Source of the DNA: Pseudoalteromonas apostichopi
GTDB lineage: Bacteria > Pseudomonadota > Gammaproteobacteria > Enterobacterales > Alteromonadaceae
Assembly: GCF_030297135.1 (NCBI RefSeq)
Contig: NZ_AP028065.1
Location: 2,480,001-2,544,000, forward strand
Direction: 5' to 3'
Length of the DNA stretch: 64,000 nt
Made by a program: the position numbers and the translations under genes. Every line of letters starts with the position of its first letter. Position 1 is the first letter of the stretch. Positions 32,993 through 42,814 of the stretch are shown here, piece by piece. A model generated the notes under the pieces. It worked only from the letters and a program-made list of their open reading frames with translations. It made no database searches and was not told the origin of the DNA.

Positions 32993-34516
32993 ATGGCATA
33001 CCCTCATGCAGTTGCAGCCCCTCAATTAGCGGATGCAGATCACGATGCATTGATTATTATCGGTGATGATTTTTCTTCTTTAGCGGACGCAAGCTTAAGC
33101 CAAGCTATTAACACTCAACAAGCTGTAGACGCGCGTATTGGCAAACAAGTAACATTACTTGTAGTTGACTCAAAACGTGTTATTTTAGCGCCTACAGGTC
33201 CTCTAAACCGTGATTATGATGATGTACGTCGTTACTTTGACGCGGCAAAGCAAGGTGTACTAGAAGCGAAAGCATCGGGTAGCACTCAGCCTGCTATTTT
33301 ACTTGCAAATGTAAATCAAGACAGCCGTTACAAGCATGCCCTTGAAGTGGCGTATTTAGGTGCTTGCCAAGCGCTGTGGCAACCTCTTGAAGCACGTGAG
33401 TTCCACGGTCAGGCGATTGAACCAATCAGCCAAATTAGCCTAGTGGGCGCAGATGACGCGATGAGCAAAGCCCTTAATGCCATTGCAGCAGGTCAATACG
33501 CTGCACGTGACTTATGTGGTACAGAACCTGAGCGTATGGCACCACCTCGTTTTGCAGATTATTGCGTTGAGTTATTTGCAGGTAGTAAGGTGTCTGTAGA
33601 AGTGATTTCAGATATCAACACCATCGATAAAGATTACCCAATGATGAGCACCGTAGCACGCGCATCTTACGCTGTTGAGCGTCATCACCCACGAGTTGTA
33701 AAACTAGAGTATGTTCCTGAAGGCGACGTTGAGCGCACCTTAATGTTTGTTGGTAAAGGTTTAGTTTACGATACCGGTGGTGCAGACCTTAAAGTGGGTG
33801 GCTTTATGGCAGGTATGAGCCGCGATAAAGGCGGTGCAGCTTCGGTTGCAGGTTTTATGAAATCAGTGGCTGACTTTGCTCCTAAAGGCGTAAAAGTAAT
33901 TGCTTACTTAGCCGTAGTTCGTAACTCAATTGGTTCTGATTGTTTCGTACCGGATGAAATCATTACCAGCCGTGAAGGTGTTCGTGTTCGTATCGGTAAC
34001 ACAGATGCTGAAGGTCGTTTAGCAATGGGAGACTTACTAAGCGAAATGAAAGATCGCGCCCTAAACGAAGTGAACCCTGAGCTATTCACTGTTGCAACTC
34101 TAACCGGTCACGCAGCACGTGCGATGGGTCCTTACAGTGCGTATGTTGAAAATGGTCCTGCTCGTGCAGCTAAAATTTCTCGTCAAATTGCTGACCTAGG
34201 CGATTTATGGGCTGATGGTGCAGAAGTATCACGCAGCCGCCGTGAAGATTATGACTTCATTCGCCCTCGCACGTTAGCTGACGATGTATTATCAAGTAAC
34301 AATGCAGCTTCTGCAGTGACAGCTCGTGGTCACCAATTCCCAATGGCATTTTTAGCAATTGTTGGTGGTTTAGATAAACATGGCACTGAATCAGCACAAC
34401 CATTACCGTATGTTCATATGGATATCGCAGGCAGTGGTGTAGAAGGTGGTGATTGGCAACATGGTAAGCCTACCGCAGCAACAGTAAGCAGCTTATTCGC
34501 TCGTTATTGTTTATAA
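32993..34516 (+). CDS. M17 leucyl aminopeptidase family protein
   Basis: A 507-residue metallo-aminopeptidase. The dinuclear metal and catalytic residues of the M17 family can be matched: K and D in VGKGLVYDTGG, K in ADLKVGG, D in MSRDKGGAA, and D and E in NTDAEGRL. It removes N-terminal residues from peptides in the cytoplasm. The ATG at 32993 is supported by AGGA 8 bases upstream; the in-frame ATG at 32951 would add a poorly conserved segment encoded by the hairpin. It may share the upstream transcript with the CstA-family gene, but the intervening hairpin suggests separate control. Confidence 0.9.
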   Translation: MAYPHAVAAPQLADADHDALIIIGDDFSSLADASLSQAINTQQAVDARIGKQVTLLVVDSKRVILAPTGPLNRDYDDVRRYFDAAKQGVLEAKASGSTQPAILLANVNQDSRYKHALEVAYLGACQALWQPLEAREFHGQAIEPISQISLVGADDAMSKALNAIAAGQYAARDLCGTEPERMAPPRFADYCVELFAGSKVSVEVISDINTIDKDYPMMSTVARASYAVERHHPRVVKLEYVPEGDVERTLMFVGKGLVYDTGGADLKVGGFMAGMSRDKGGAASVAGFMKSVADFAPKGVKVIAYLAVVRNSIGSDCFVPDEIITSREGVRVRIGNTDAEGRLAMGDLLSEMKDRALNEVNPELFTVATLTGHAARAMGPYSAYVENGPARAAKISRQIADLGDLWADGAEVSRSRREDYDFIRPRTLADDVLSSNNAASAVTARGHQFPMAFLAIVGGLDKHGTESAQPLPYVHMDIAGSGVEGGDWQHGKPTAATVSSLFARYCL

Positions 34517-34535
34517 GCTAAAAGCTATAAGTTTG

Positions 34536-34568
34536 AAAAGCCCCGCACAGCTGTGCGGGGCTTTTTTT
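34536..34568. terminator. strong intrinsic terminator between convergent genes
   Basis: AGCCCCGCACAG and CTGTGCGGGGCT form a GC-rich 12-bp stem with A- and T-runs on either side. It serves the aminopeptidase on the plus strand and can also serve the chemoreceptor on the minus strand. Confidence 0.92.
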
Positions 34569-34574
34569 GTGGTG

Positions 34575-36212
34575 TTAGTCGAGCTTGAAACGGTTAACGA
34601 CATCACTTAACGCTTGTGAACTTTGTTTTAAGTTTTCACTGGCGTTCGATAGCCCTTCGGTATTCGACAGTGATTGCTCGGTTGATTGAGAAAGCTCATT
34701 AATCCGTAAGTTAACCTCATCTGCGGCGCTGGTTTGTTGCTCAGTAGCGCGGGCAATTTGGCTGTTCATATCTTTGATAATAGTGACAAGTCGCTCAATC
34801 TCACTCAGTGAACTATTTGCTTCACCTGCCTGTGAAACCGTTTCACTTGATAACTGTTGACTTGCTGAAACAGCATCAACAGCAGCTTGTGCGCCGGTTT
34901 GTAGTTTAGTGATCATGGCTTGAATTTCGTCAGTACTTTTACCTGTGCGACTTGCTAATGTACGTACTTCGTCAGCTACAACAGCAAAGCCTCGACCTTG
35001 CTCGCCAGCACGAGCCGCTTCAATAGCAGCATTGAGTGCCAGTAAGTTGGTCTGCTCAGCAATGCTACGGATAACATCAAGTACTGAGCCTATGTTGTTA
35101 CTCTCTGCAGCGAGGTCGGCTGTTACCTTACTAACTTGTTCAATATTATGCGACAGGGTCTCAATGGCGGTAATGGTCTTGTTAAGAACCTGCTTACCCG
35201 CTTCTGCATTTTGCGCGGCTTCATTAGCGGCATGCTCAGCTTGATCGGCATTTTGACTGACATCGTGAATTTGATGAGTCATTTGTTCCATTGCGGTTGC
35301 TACTTGAGTCGAGCTGTCGTTTTGTAGCTCAATAAAAGAGTGATTTGTTTTACTGGCATCATCAACGCTATGGGCAAACTGATTTACTTGATCTGCATTG
35401 TGGGCAACATGTTTCAGTGACTCACGCATTTTTGCGGTGTACAAATTAAAGTAGCGCGATAAACGAGATACTTCATCATTGCCATTTTCATCAAGCTTTT
35501 GGGTTAAGTCGCCTTCACCTTGTGAGATGTCTTTCATCATGTCGGCTGCAAGTTGTGTCGGTCGAAGAATGCTATTGGCAATTAGGTAGCTTAGCGCAAC
35601 TAGTAGGGCAATGATCACTAGCGCGGTAATAATCACATGATTACGTAGCGAAGAGAATGCCTCTTCAATGGTATCGATGTAGACACCAGAGCCTACAATC
35701 CATTGCCATTTATCAAAGCCTTTTACGTAGGCAATTTTATCAACTGGCTCGTCTTTACCTGGCTTTGGCCATTTATAAGGAATAAAACCTTCACCTTGTT
35801 TTTTGACAATATTAACCATGTTGACAAATAACGGCACGCCGTCTGGATCTTTACTGCCGGCTAGTGATTTACCATTTAATTCGGGCTTAAATGGGTGCAT
35901 GACCATAACGGGTTGATAATCATTAATCCAAAAGTAATTGTTATCGTCGTAACGAAGTGCAGAAATTGTTTCGAGGGCTGCTTGTTTGGCTTGTTGTTCA
36001 CTCAGCTTACCTTGCTCGAATAAAGCATAGTTATGCTCGATAATAGAGTGGGCAGACTCAACAAGGTTTTTGGTTTTTATGTATTGCTCTTGTTTTAGCG
36101 AGCTAAACTGCTGCATCAAACTTGAGACACTCAAAAATATTAAACCTATCACTACCACACTCACTAACATGGCGAGGCGCTGAAAGATCGTAAAACGGCG
36201 TAAGTAATTCAT
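34575..36212 (-). CDS. methyl-accepting chemotaxis protein with single Cache sensor
   Basis: A 545-residue chemoreceptor. TM1 is about 12-32 and a periplasmic Cache domain follows (sCache_2 type, with DDNNYFWINDYQPVMVMHP and KWQWIVGSGVYID). TM2 is about 190-210, then comes HAMP and a cytoplasmic signalling domain. The hairpin tip is the standard AEQTNLLALNAAIEAARAGE followed by GRGFAVVADEVR. It binds CheA/CheW and reports on a small ligand, possibly a carboxylate given the Cache type, though the ligand is not readable from sequence. It is transcribed alone. Confidence 0.93.
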   Translation of the reverse strand: MNYLRRFTIFQRLAMLVSVVVIGLIFLSVSSLMQQFSSLKQEQYIKTKNLVESAHSIIEHNYALFEQGKLSEQQAKQAALETISALRYDDNNYFWINDYQPVMVMHPFKPELNGKSLAGSKDPDGVPLFVNMVNIVKKQGEGFIPYKWPKPGKDEPVDKIAYVKGFDKWQWIVGSGVYIDTIEEAFSSLRNHVIITALVIIALLVALSYLIANSILRPTQLAADMMKDISQGEGDLTQKLDENGNDEVSRLSRYFNLYTAKMRESLKHVAHNADQVNQFAHSVDDASKTNHSFIELQNDSSTQVATAMEQMTHQIHDVSQNADQAEHAANEAAQNAEAGKQVLNKTITAIETLSHNIEQVSKVTADLAAESNNIGSVLDVIRSIAEQTNLLALNAAIEAARAGEQGRGFAVVADEVRTLASRTGKSTDEIQAMITKLQTGAQAAVDAVSASQQLSSETVSQAGEANSSLSEIERLVTIIKDMNSQIARATEQQTSAADEVNLRINELSQSTEQSLSNTEGLSNASENLKQSSQALSDVVNRFKLD

Positions 36213-36303
36213 GTGTATTCCTTCGTCATGCTCTTAAGAGCAATGTATTAAGCGTAGCCAAAATAGGTCGAAAATCTAGTTAAATAGTAGAATACATTGA
36301 GAC

Positions 36304-36334
36304 AAAAAAAAGGCTGATTTAACAATCAGCCTTT
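36304..36334 (-). terminator. intrinsic terminator of the S9 peptidase gene
   Basis: AAAGGCTGATT and AATCAGCCTTT pair around a short loop; on the minus strand the stem is followed by eight T bases. It lies 28 bp behind the peptidase stop. Confidence 0.88.
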
Positions 36335-36361
36335 AGTCTAAGTTACCGAAATTAAAAGTGA

Positions 36362-38587
36362 TTACTCAACGTTAAAGTGTCGGTTAAAGAAACTTGTGAT
36401 AGTTTGGTGTAAGTGCGTTTGTACGCTTTTGCCACGTAAACTGTGTTTTGAGCCCGGGTAAGTCATCATTTCGAACTGCTTTTCTTGATCTTGCAGTTGT
36501 TTGAATAACTTAGTGGCATGAGTGAATAACACGTTATCATCAGCCATCCCGTGATAAATCATCAGCGGGCCTTTTAAACCTTCAGCATAAGGGAAAACAG
36601 CACTTGCTTCGTAACCTTTAGCATTCGTTGCAGGGTGACCTACATAACGCTCTGTGTAGTGAGTGTCGTAGAGTGCCCAATCAGTTACTGGCGCTCCAGA
36701 AACACCCGCTTTGAAGTAATCGCCCGCTTTAAACATGGTCATAAGCGCCATGTAACCACCGTAGCTGTGGCCATAAATGCCAATACGCTCAGGATCAACG
36801 TAATCAAGGGTACGTAAAAACTCAACGCCTTTGATTTGATCTGCTACTTCTGCAACACCTAAATGTTTATAAATTACGTCTTCAAATTTTTTACCACGGT
36901 TGTATGAACCACGGTTATCAAGTTGGAAAATAACATAGCCTTGTTGTGCCATGTACTGGAAGTACAAGTTTTTACTACGCCAGCTGTTCGTTACACGTTG
37001 GGCATGAGGACCGCCGTAAACGTTAACAATAACCGGGTGCTTTTTACCATCTTGGTAATTAGTTGGCTTGAATAAACGATAATGCATGATTTGCCCGTCT
37101 TCAGCCGTTAACGTGCCGTACTCTGGAGTGATTAAATCAGTTAGGTAAGGCGTTAATGGGTGTGATTTATCTAACTTGTTTTCTTCAAGCCAAGTGATAA
37201 ATTCGCCATTAATTTTACGTAATGCCGCAGAGCCAGGCTTATTCACTGATGAGCTGTTATCGATAAAAGTTTTGTTATCTTTAGCAATTACTACATTGTG
37301 GTAAGCACCAAGCTCAGTTACGCGTTTAATTTCGCCTTTTTTGAATAGCGGTACGCTGTAAAGGTGGCTCTCGAGAGCTGTGTCTTTACGACCCGCAAAA
37401 TAAACGATGCCTTTTTTCTCGTCGATACCTTTTAAGCTATCAACTACCCATTCACCTTGGGTGATTTGACGGATCATTTCACCGTTTGTGCGATATAAAT
37501 AAAGGTGTTTAAAACCGTCGCGCTCAGATGCCCAAACAAAATGTTTTTTATCGTTTAAGAACTGCAAATCAAAGTGCAGGTTAATCCAAGTATCGCTGGT
37601 TTCTTTTAGGGCAACTGTTTGCTTTTTAGTTTCGCTATTATAAAAACGTAATTCTAAGTTATGTTGCGAGCGGTCTTGCCACTGGTAAGAAAGCGTTTTG
37701 TTATCCTTTAACCATTTAGCTCTGGCAATATAAATATCTTGCTCGTCGCCTAAATCAACCCAGTCGGTTTTTTGATTGTTGATGCTCACAACACCTAACT
37801 GGATTTTAACGTTGTCGGTACCAGTAAACGGGTAGCGTTGGTTGAAAAGCTTTACTTCATCAGCGTAAATTTCATTACGAATAGCTTCTTTTACTGGGCT
37901 CTCATCAACACGGGTATAAGCGATTTTAGATTCATCACCTGACCACCAGTAGCCAGTCATACGGCCCATTTCTTCTTGCGCAACAAACTCGGCCATACCA
38001 TTTTTAATTACGCCGCCGCCATCTTTACTTAATTGGATTTCTTGACCCGTCTTTAAGTTAAGAGCGTACAGGTTTTGCTCACGAATAAATGACACATAGT
38101 GCCCTTTTGGTGAGAAACGCGCATCGGTTTCAAATGCTTCTGTGTCGGTTAATTTACGGCTTTTAGCTGAATTAAGCTCATAATAGTAAAGGTCGCCATT
38201 AAGCGGGAATAAAAGCGCTTTACCGTCTTTTGACCACTTATATTCTAAGATCCCTTTGCCGAAAATACGCTGGCGCTCACGGCGTGCTTTTTCTTCGTCA
38301 GATAAGTTTTCAGGGCCAGAAAATAGTGCTGCAGAATCAACTAATAGGCGGTTTTTGTTATCTTTTAAATTGTACTCCCATAAGTCGTAGCGGTTGTAAT
38401 CATCCGTTTTACCTTGCAGGTAAGTTACACGACTGCCGTCTGGAGAAAATTTAAGTTGTACAGGGGCTTTGCCTGCTAAGCTTGGATCGTCAAAAATACG
38501 TTCAAGAGTGAGGGGGTCAGCGGTCACACTGAATGCTGTTGCCACGACTGGCAAAGCAAGTGAGAGAGATTTAATTTTTTTTAGCAC
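36362..38587 (-). CDS. dipeptidyl peptidase IV-like serine peptidase (S9B)
   Basis: A 741-residue exported peptidase. A signal peptide (about 1-23, ending VTA) is followed by a DPP IV-type beta-propeller with the paired glutamates of the substrate clamp in MAEFVAQEEMGRM. A C-terminal alpha/beta-hydrolase domain carries the triad: S608 in GHSYGGYM, D683 or D684 in HGMADDNV, and H715 in GSKHSL. It removes N-terminal dipeptides, often Xaa-Pro, from peptides in the periplasm or outside the cell. Length and motifs are complete. It is monocistronic and divergent from the HIT gene. Confidence 0.93.
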   Translation of the reverse strand: MLKKIKSLSLALPVVATAFSVTADPLTLERIFDDPSLAGKAPVQLKFSPDGSRVTYLQGKTDDYNRYDLWEYNLKDNKNRLLVDSAALFSGPENLSDEEKARRERQRIFGKGILEYKWSKDGKALLFPLNGDLYYYELNSAKSRKLTDTEAFETDARFSPKGHYVSFIREQNLYALNLKTGQEIQLSKDGGGVIKNGMAEFVAQEEMGRMTGYWWSGDESKIAYTRVDESPVKEAIRNEIYADEVKLFNQRYPFTGTDNVKIQLGVVSINNQKTDWVDLGDEQDIYIARAKWLKDNKTLSYQWQDRSQHNLELRFYNSETKKQTVALKETSDTWINLHFDLQFLNDKKHFVWASERDGFKHLYLYRTNGEMIRQITQGEWVVDSLKGIDEKKGIVYFAGRKDTALESHLYSVPLFKKGEIKRVTELGAYHNVVIAKDNKTFIDNSSSVNKPGSAALRKINGEFITWLEENKLDKSHPLTPYLTDLITPEYGTLTAEDGQIMHYRLFKPTNYQDGKKHPVIVNVYGGPHAQRVTNSWRSKNLYFQYMAQQGYVIFQLDNRGSYNRGKKFEDVIYKHLGVAEVADQIKGVEFLRTLDYVDPERIGIYGHSYGGYMALMTMFKAGDYFKAGVSGAPVTDWALYDTHYTERYVGHPATNAKGYEASAVFPYAEGLKGPLMIYHGMADDNVLFTHATKLFKQLQDQEKQFEMMTYPGSKHSLRGKSVQTHLHQTITSFFNRHFNVE

Positions 38588-38699
38588 AGGAGTACCTTCG
38601 CTCGAATAAAAACTGCAACGATGGTAATGGTAAGCTTAGTCAACTGCAACAAAATGCTATAAAGTAGGGTATGTTTACCCAATATCAAAGGATTTATTG

Positions 38700-39104
38700 A
38701 TGAAAAATACTGACACGCCGTTTTCTTTGGCCCCAGAATTACAACACGACTGCATCGAACTTGCTGATTGGCCACTGTGTAAAGTATTGCTGATGAATGA
38801 TAGCCAATACCCTTGGTTTATTTTAGTGCCAAGAGTCGCTGGTGTTAAAGAAATTATTGATCTTTCTGAAGAACTACAAATTACCTTATTACAAGAATCG
38901 GGCAAACTCAGTAAACTATTACAACAGGTATTCAACCCAGACAAACTAAATGTGGCGGCATTGGGTAACATGGTGCCGCAATTACATGTTCATCATATTG
39001 CACGTTTTACAGCCGATGCGGCTTGGCCAACACCAGTTTGGGGAAAATTACCCGCAGTGCCTTACACTGATGAACAAATTTCCGCATTAAAAGCGCATTT
39101 TTAA
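38700..39104 (+). CDS. HIT-domain protein
   Basis: A 134-residue histidine-triad protein. The motif is QLHVHHI near residues 86-92, where the first histidine of HxHxHxx is glutamine, as is usual in this proteobacterial branch. WFILVPRVAGVKEI and KLNVAALGNMVPQ are other conserved blocks. The family hydrolyses dinucleoside polyphosphates or nucleotide phosphoramidates. The ATG at 38700 is favoured by AAAGGA ending 7 bases upstream, over an overlapping TTG at 38697. Confidence 0.9.
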   Translation: MKNTDTPFSLAPELQHDCIELADWPLCKVLLMNDSQYPWFILVPRVAGVKEIIDLSEELQITLLQESGKLSKLLQQVFNPDKLNVAALGNMVPQLHVHHIARFTADAAWPTPVWGKLPAVPYTDEQISALKAHF

Positions 39105-39167
39105 ACTATTTGTTCTAGTAAGATTCGACTAAGCTAAATGAGTGATGCGTAAAGGGGTACAGAATAA

Positions 39168-39917
39168 ATGAAACACACAGTGTTTGCCATGTTGCTTATT
39201 CTGAGCTCTTTTTCGTGTTTAGCAAAAAGCTATTACTTTGTTGGTAGTCATTTTCCTGCGATTTTAGAACAAGATCAGCAGGGCACAGTGGTTGGCTTAG
39301 GTGCCGATATTGCCCACGAAATTTGCAGGCGTTTAGGGCACGAGTTGGTTATCGATATCATGCCACTAAAACGCGCTTTAAAAATGGTAGAGCAAGGTCA
39401 AGCTGATGCCATTATAGGTCCTTACAAATCTATTATACGTCAGCAGTATATGCAATTTAGTGACTTACCTTTTTACGAAGACCCGATTGTTTTATATACC
39501 AAAAAGAACAATGATGTGACTTGGGTTGGAAACTTTGCCAGTTTACGAAAAGATATTATTGGTACCATTCGAGGTTGGAACTATGGTCCTGAATTTAAAC
39601 GTAACGAGGCAAACTTATCGCTATCTGAAGTGGGTAATGTGCGGGCTAGTTTTTTACAGTTGATGCATAACCGAGTTGATTTAATACTTACCCATCCTCG
39701 CGCAGCAATGCCTGTGATCGAAAGCTTAGGTATCGATGATAAAGTCATAATGTTATCGCCGCCGGTGACGGTTAATCAGGGCTACTACGGCTTTAGTAAG
39801 CAACGCGAACTCGATGAATTTATTGAAGCTTTTAATACTGAGTTTCAAAAGATGCTGATCAACGGGGATATTGTAGAGCTAAACTCCAAATATGGTTTGA
39901 ACTTCATCGCACACTAG
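39168..39917 (+). CDS. periplasmic solute-binding protein (SBP_bac_3 family)
   Basis: A 249-residue protein with a clear signal peptide (about 1-19, ending CLA). The amino-acid-binding fold shows in VVGLGADIAHEICRRLG, MPLKRALKMVEQGQADAIIGPYKS and YTKKNNDVTWVGNF. No permease or ATPase is nearby, as is common for stand-alone members of this family in Alteromonadales. It may bind an amino acid or small amine; the ligand is unknown. Confidence 0.85.
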   Translation: MKHTVFAMLLILSSFSCLAKSYYFVGSHFPAILEQDQQGTVVGLGADIAHEICRRLGHELVIDIMPLKRALKMVEQGQADAIIGPYKSIIRQQYMQFSDLPFYEDPIVLYTKKNNDVTWVGNFASLRKDIIGTIRGWNYGPEFKRNEANLSLSEVGNVRASFLQLMHNRVDLILTHPRAAMPVIESLGIDDKVIMLSPPVTVNQGYYGFSKQRELDEFIEAFNTEFQKMLINGDIVELNSKYGLNFIAH

Positions 39918-39944
39918 TCGTGTTTTACTAGGGGTCAGGCAATA

Positions 39945-39970
39945 AAAAACGCTGCAATTGCAGCGTTTTT
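39945..39970. terminator. bidirectional intrinsic terminator
   Basis: AAAAACGCTGCAATTGCAGCGTTTTT is a nearly perfect palindrome with A- and T-runs, between the binding-protein gene and the convergent metallopeptidase-like gene. Confidence 0.85.
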
Positions 39971-39991
39971 AATATTAAAGAAGCATTAACC

Positions 39992-41692
39992 TTAAAGGCC
40001 TAATACTTCTTTACCTTGTTTGAAAGTAACATCAACAGGGATGTTAGCTTGGCTTAGTTTTTCTAAGTCTTTAGCTAGTTCAGCTTTGATATCGCCATGA
40101 GTTGCGATTAGCTGATCAACTTTTTGGTAATCACCGTCACCTTGAATAGTAAGGATTAGGTTAGATAGTTTCTCCATTGCTTGACTCATTTTCTCCATGT
40201 TAACGCTGTATAAGCCGTCAGCATTTTTAGAGAAGGCGCCTTCTTCAGCGAAGAAGTTAAAGCGGATCATGTTCGCTTTACCGTGTGCGCTTGATGCACC
40301 AAAACGCACTGAGCGGAAGATACCGGCCATAAAGGTGATGTAGTAATCTTCTAATGTGCCCTCTGTGATCTCACCTTTCTTAAGCAATTGCTCAACCATG
40401 TAAAGACCTAAGATATCCGCTTTACCTTCTTCAAGGGCACTTGCATGCTCTTGGAGTGATTGGCGAACAGTTCCTTTACCAGTGATCGTGTTTTTAATAC
40501 CTAAACCGTGCGCTACTTCGTGGAACATAGTGTTTGCGAAGAAAGCATCAAAGGTAATGTGTTTACGTTGTTCAGGAACAATTAACTGCTCTGAAATTGG
40601 CACTAAGATTTTATCGAATTTAGCGCGCATTGCGTTTTTAAGCTGTAAACGACGTGTGCCTTTTTCTAGCTGTACTTGTTCATCATTTGGCAGGTTGATA
40701 GCAATTGTTTTACTACCTGCATTTGAGTGGCCTGCGTAATACACAACATCATAAGCATTTAGGTCAGCATCAGAGCCAGGGACTTCTTGTTTGTATTTTT
40801 CGTCTACAGGTAAACCTTTTTGTAGCTCAGGTAAGAAAGCGGCAAATTTAGCTAAGCGCTCGCTCCATGCTAAATCTTTAATAAGTACATAAGATTCATA
40901 CGCTGCACGGTAACCAAATAGTTGATCTTCATAAGTTTCGATAGGACCAATAACCACGTCAATTGGATTATTCTTCATATCCATCCATGCAAAATCAGAA
41001 GGTTGGAAGTCATCACTTACTAGTGCTTCTGCGCGCATGCTAAGATAGTTAGCGAATTCTTTGTCATCAGCAAGCGTACTTGCTTCACGTAACAAGTTAG
41101 CTGCTTTTTCAAGTTCTTGTGCGTACTCAACTGAGTAAGCCACACTGTAAAGCTGGCCTTTTTCGTCACGTTTTATCACCGAATAAAGACCTGTTTTGTC
41201 ATCAACCGTTGCGTTGTTTAACTCTTCTTTAGTGATATCGCTTGGATAAAATTCAGCACCTAGTGGTTTTTCTTCATAGCCCGATAAGAAAACTTGGTCG
41301 CCGTTTAAGCGATCCCAAGGGCCATAGTTGATATCTGCAAACTTCTGAACTTTTTCATCATTAATTTTTGCAAGGAAAGCGTCTTTGTTATCACCAAATG
41401 CTTGACGCCAGAATAGCTCATCCATAATTTTTGATGCATCAATTAATTTGCCAACCATTTGCTTTTGGTTGTCACTTAAATGGCTTAGGTCAGAAGTAAG
41501 CGTGAAGTCTGTGTATATGTCTAAACGGCTTTTCTCTGCATTAATGAGTTGTGGGTTGTTTTGTTCAGTACTTTGTTTTGTTTGCTCTGCAGCAGGCTTA
41601 GTTTGAGAAGTGCTAGCTTGCTCGTCAGAACATGCGCCAAGAAAAACAGCACCTGATAAGATAAGTGCTTGGCTAATTTTATTTAATGTCAT
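39992..41692 (-). CDS. zinc metallopeptidase-like lipoprotein (M49/dipeptidyl peptidase III-related)
   Basis: A 566-residue lipoprotein; the lipobox is LGAC with lipidation Cys at about 21, followed by an S/T/Q-rich linker. The C-terminal half contains HEVAHGLG (a zinc-type HExxH) followed by HASALEEGKADILGLY, which resembles the second zinc motif (EExxAD/E) of M49 dipeptidyl peptidase III and its Nudix-linked relatives. Classical M49 has HExxxH rather than HExxH. The enzyme is therefore a relative, and its peptidase activity is inferred. It should be anchored in the envelope. It is monocistronic, with about 270 bp of AT-rich sequence before it shared with the HDOD gene. Confidence 0.7.
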   Translation of the reverse strand: MTLNKISQALILSGAVFLGACSDEQASTSQTKPAAEQTKQSTEQNNPQLINAEKSRLDIYTDFTLTSDLSHLSDNQKQMVGKLIDASKIMDELFWRQAFGDNKDAFLAKINDEKVQKFADINYGPWDRLNGDQVFLSGYEEKPLGAEFYPSDITKEELNNATVDDKTGLYSVIKRDEKGQLYSVAYSVEYAQELEKAANLLREASTLADDKEFANYLSMRAEALVSDDFQPSDFAWMDMKNNPIDVVIGPIETYEDQLFGYRAAYESYVLIKDLAWSERLAKFAAFLPELQKGLPVDEKYKQEVPGSDADLNAYDVVYYAGHSNAGSKTIAINLPNDEQVQLEKGTRRLQLKNAMRAKFDKILVPISEQLIVPEQRKHITFDAFFANTMFHEVAHGLGIKNTITGKGTVRQSLQEHASALEEGKADILGLYMVEQLLKKGEITEGTLEDYYITFMAGIFRSVRFGASSAHGKANMIRFNFFAEEGAFSKNADGLYSVNMEKMSQAMEKLSNLILTIQGDGDYQKVDQLIATHGDIKAELAKDLEKLSQANIPVDVTFKQGKEVLGL

Positions 41693-41963
41693 TTTTTTGC
41701 CCGTTAAAAAGTGAGAGTCATTGCTTAGAAAACGAAAAGTCTATGCATTAAAGCAAACCTGACATATATATGGCAAGTTTACTACGCTAGAAGCAATATT
41801 TATTTATGAGTTAGGAAGTTAAAAAATATAAAAATAGATAATTTCTGTGAATTTCTTAACTTTAGCGCTAAGTTAGACAATACTAAAACTATAACTAATC
41901 TAATAATGTCAGTCATTAGTCTGTCTTTGTTTGGGCGGGCTAATCCAAGAGGATGGCACACAT

Positions 41964-42806
41964 ATGTCAACAGAAAATGCATTACTGACCATATTGGTCG
42001 ACAGAATAAATAACGACACTTTAGTGTTACCTACCTTACCGGAAGTTGCAGTAAAGGTTAGGCAAGCCGCGGATAATCCCGAGGTAAACTTGATGGATAT
42101 GGCAGATGTCATTTCTCATGATCCAGCATTATCAGCACGAATGATCAAAGTTGCGAATAGTGCATTTATGGGGCGCTCAGTTAAAGTCACAAATCTACAC
42201 CAAGCGGTAACACGAATTGGTCTACGTCAAATCAAAAACATTGCTACCGCAATGGCAATGGAACAGCTGTTTGTATCGCACAATGAGCTGATCAAAGGCT
42301 ATATGGACAAGGCATGGCAAAAAACGCTTAAAGTAGCGTGCCACTCAATTACCTTAATGGACTTCTTTTTACGCAGAAACAAGCAAACCTCGCTTAATCG
42401 CGACACAATCACCTTAGCGGCATTAGTTTATAACATTGGTGTACTGCCAATTTTAACTGAAGCCGAAAAGCACCCAGAGGTGTTCGCAAACCCAAGTTTC
42501 CTTGCACATGCTATCCAAAAATTAGGTGGTAAAGTAGGTGGTGCAATTATGCGTGCTTGGGGCTTTACTGATGAGTTTGTAGAAGTTGCTGAAAGTTGGG
42601 CAAATCCAAACTATCGTCCAGAACATATCTGCTATGTTGATTTCATTCGTATTGGCGCAATTTTAGAAGGGATTTTACAGGTTTCTGATAAGTCTGCAGC
42701 ATTACAAACCTACATGGATAAAGGCGTGATTGAATCACTTGATATGTTCAGTGAAGATGAATATCACGATATGCTTAACGAAGTAAAAGCGATTTTTACT
42801 GACTAA
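41964..42806 (+). CDS. HDOD-domain signalling protein
   Basis: A 280-residue single-domain protein. LPTLPEVAVKVRQAADNPEVNLMDMADVISHDPALSARMIKVANSAFMG is the start of a typical HDOD domain, an HD-related domain that usually lacks catalytic metal residues. Such proteins act in c-di-GMP signalling, motility or stress. The ATG at 41964 has an AAGAGGA ribosome site (41948-41954) about 9 bases before it and is preferred to the upstream in-frame TTG. No partner gene is fused or coupled. Confidence 0.88.
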   Translation: MSTENALLTILVDRINNDTLVLPTLPEVAVKVRQAADNPEVNLMDMADVISHDPALSARMIKVANSAFMGRSVKVTNLHQAVTRIGLRQIKNIATAMAMEQLFVSHNELIKGYMDKAWQKTLKVACHSITLMDFFLRRNKQTSLNRDTITLAALVYNIGVLPILTEAEKHPEVFANPSFLAHAIQKLGGKVGGAIMRAWGFTDEFVEVAESWANPNYRPEHICYVDFIRIGAILEGILQVSDKSAALQTYMDKGVIESLDMFSEDEYHDMLNEVKAIFTD

Positions 42807-42814
42807 TTTAAACA

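Noticed and set aside
38700..39104. Loss of a catalytic residue in the HIT motif (Q instead of the first H)
   Set aside because: The catalytic middle histidine is kept, and this Q form is usual in the proteobacterial branch of the family.
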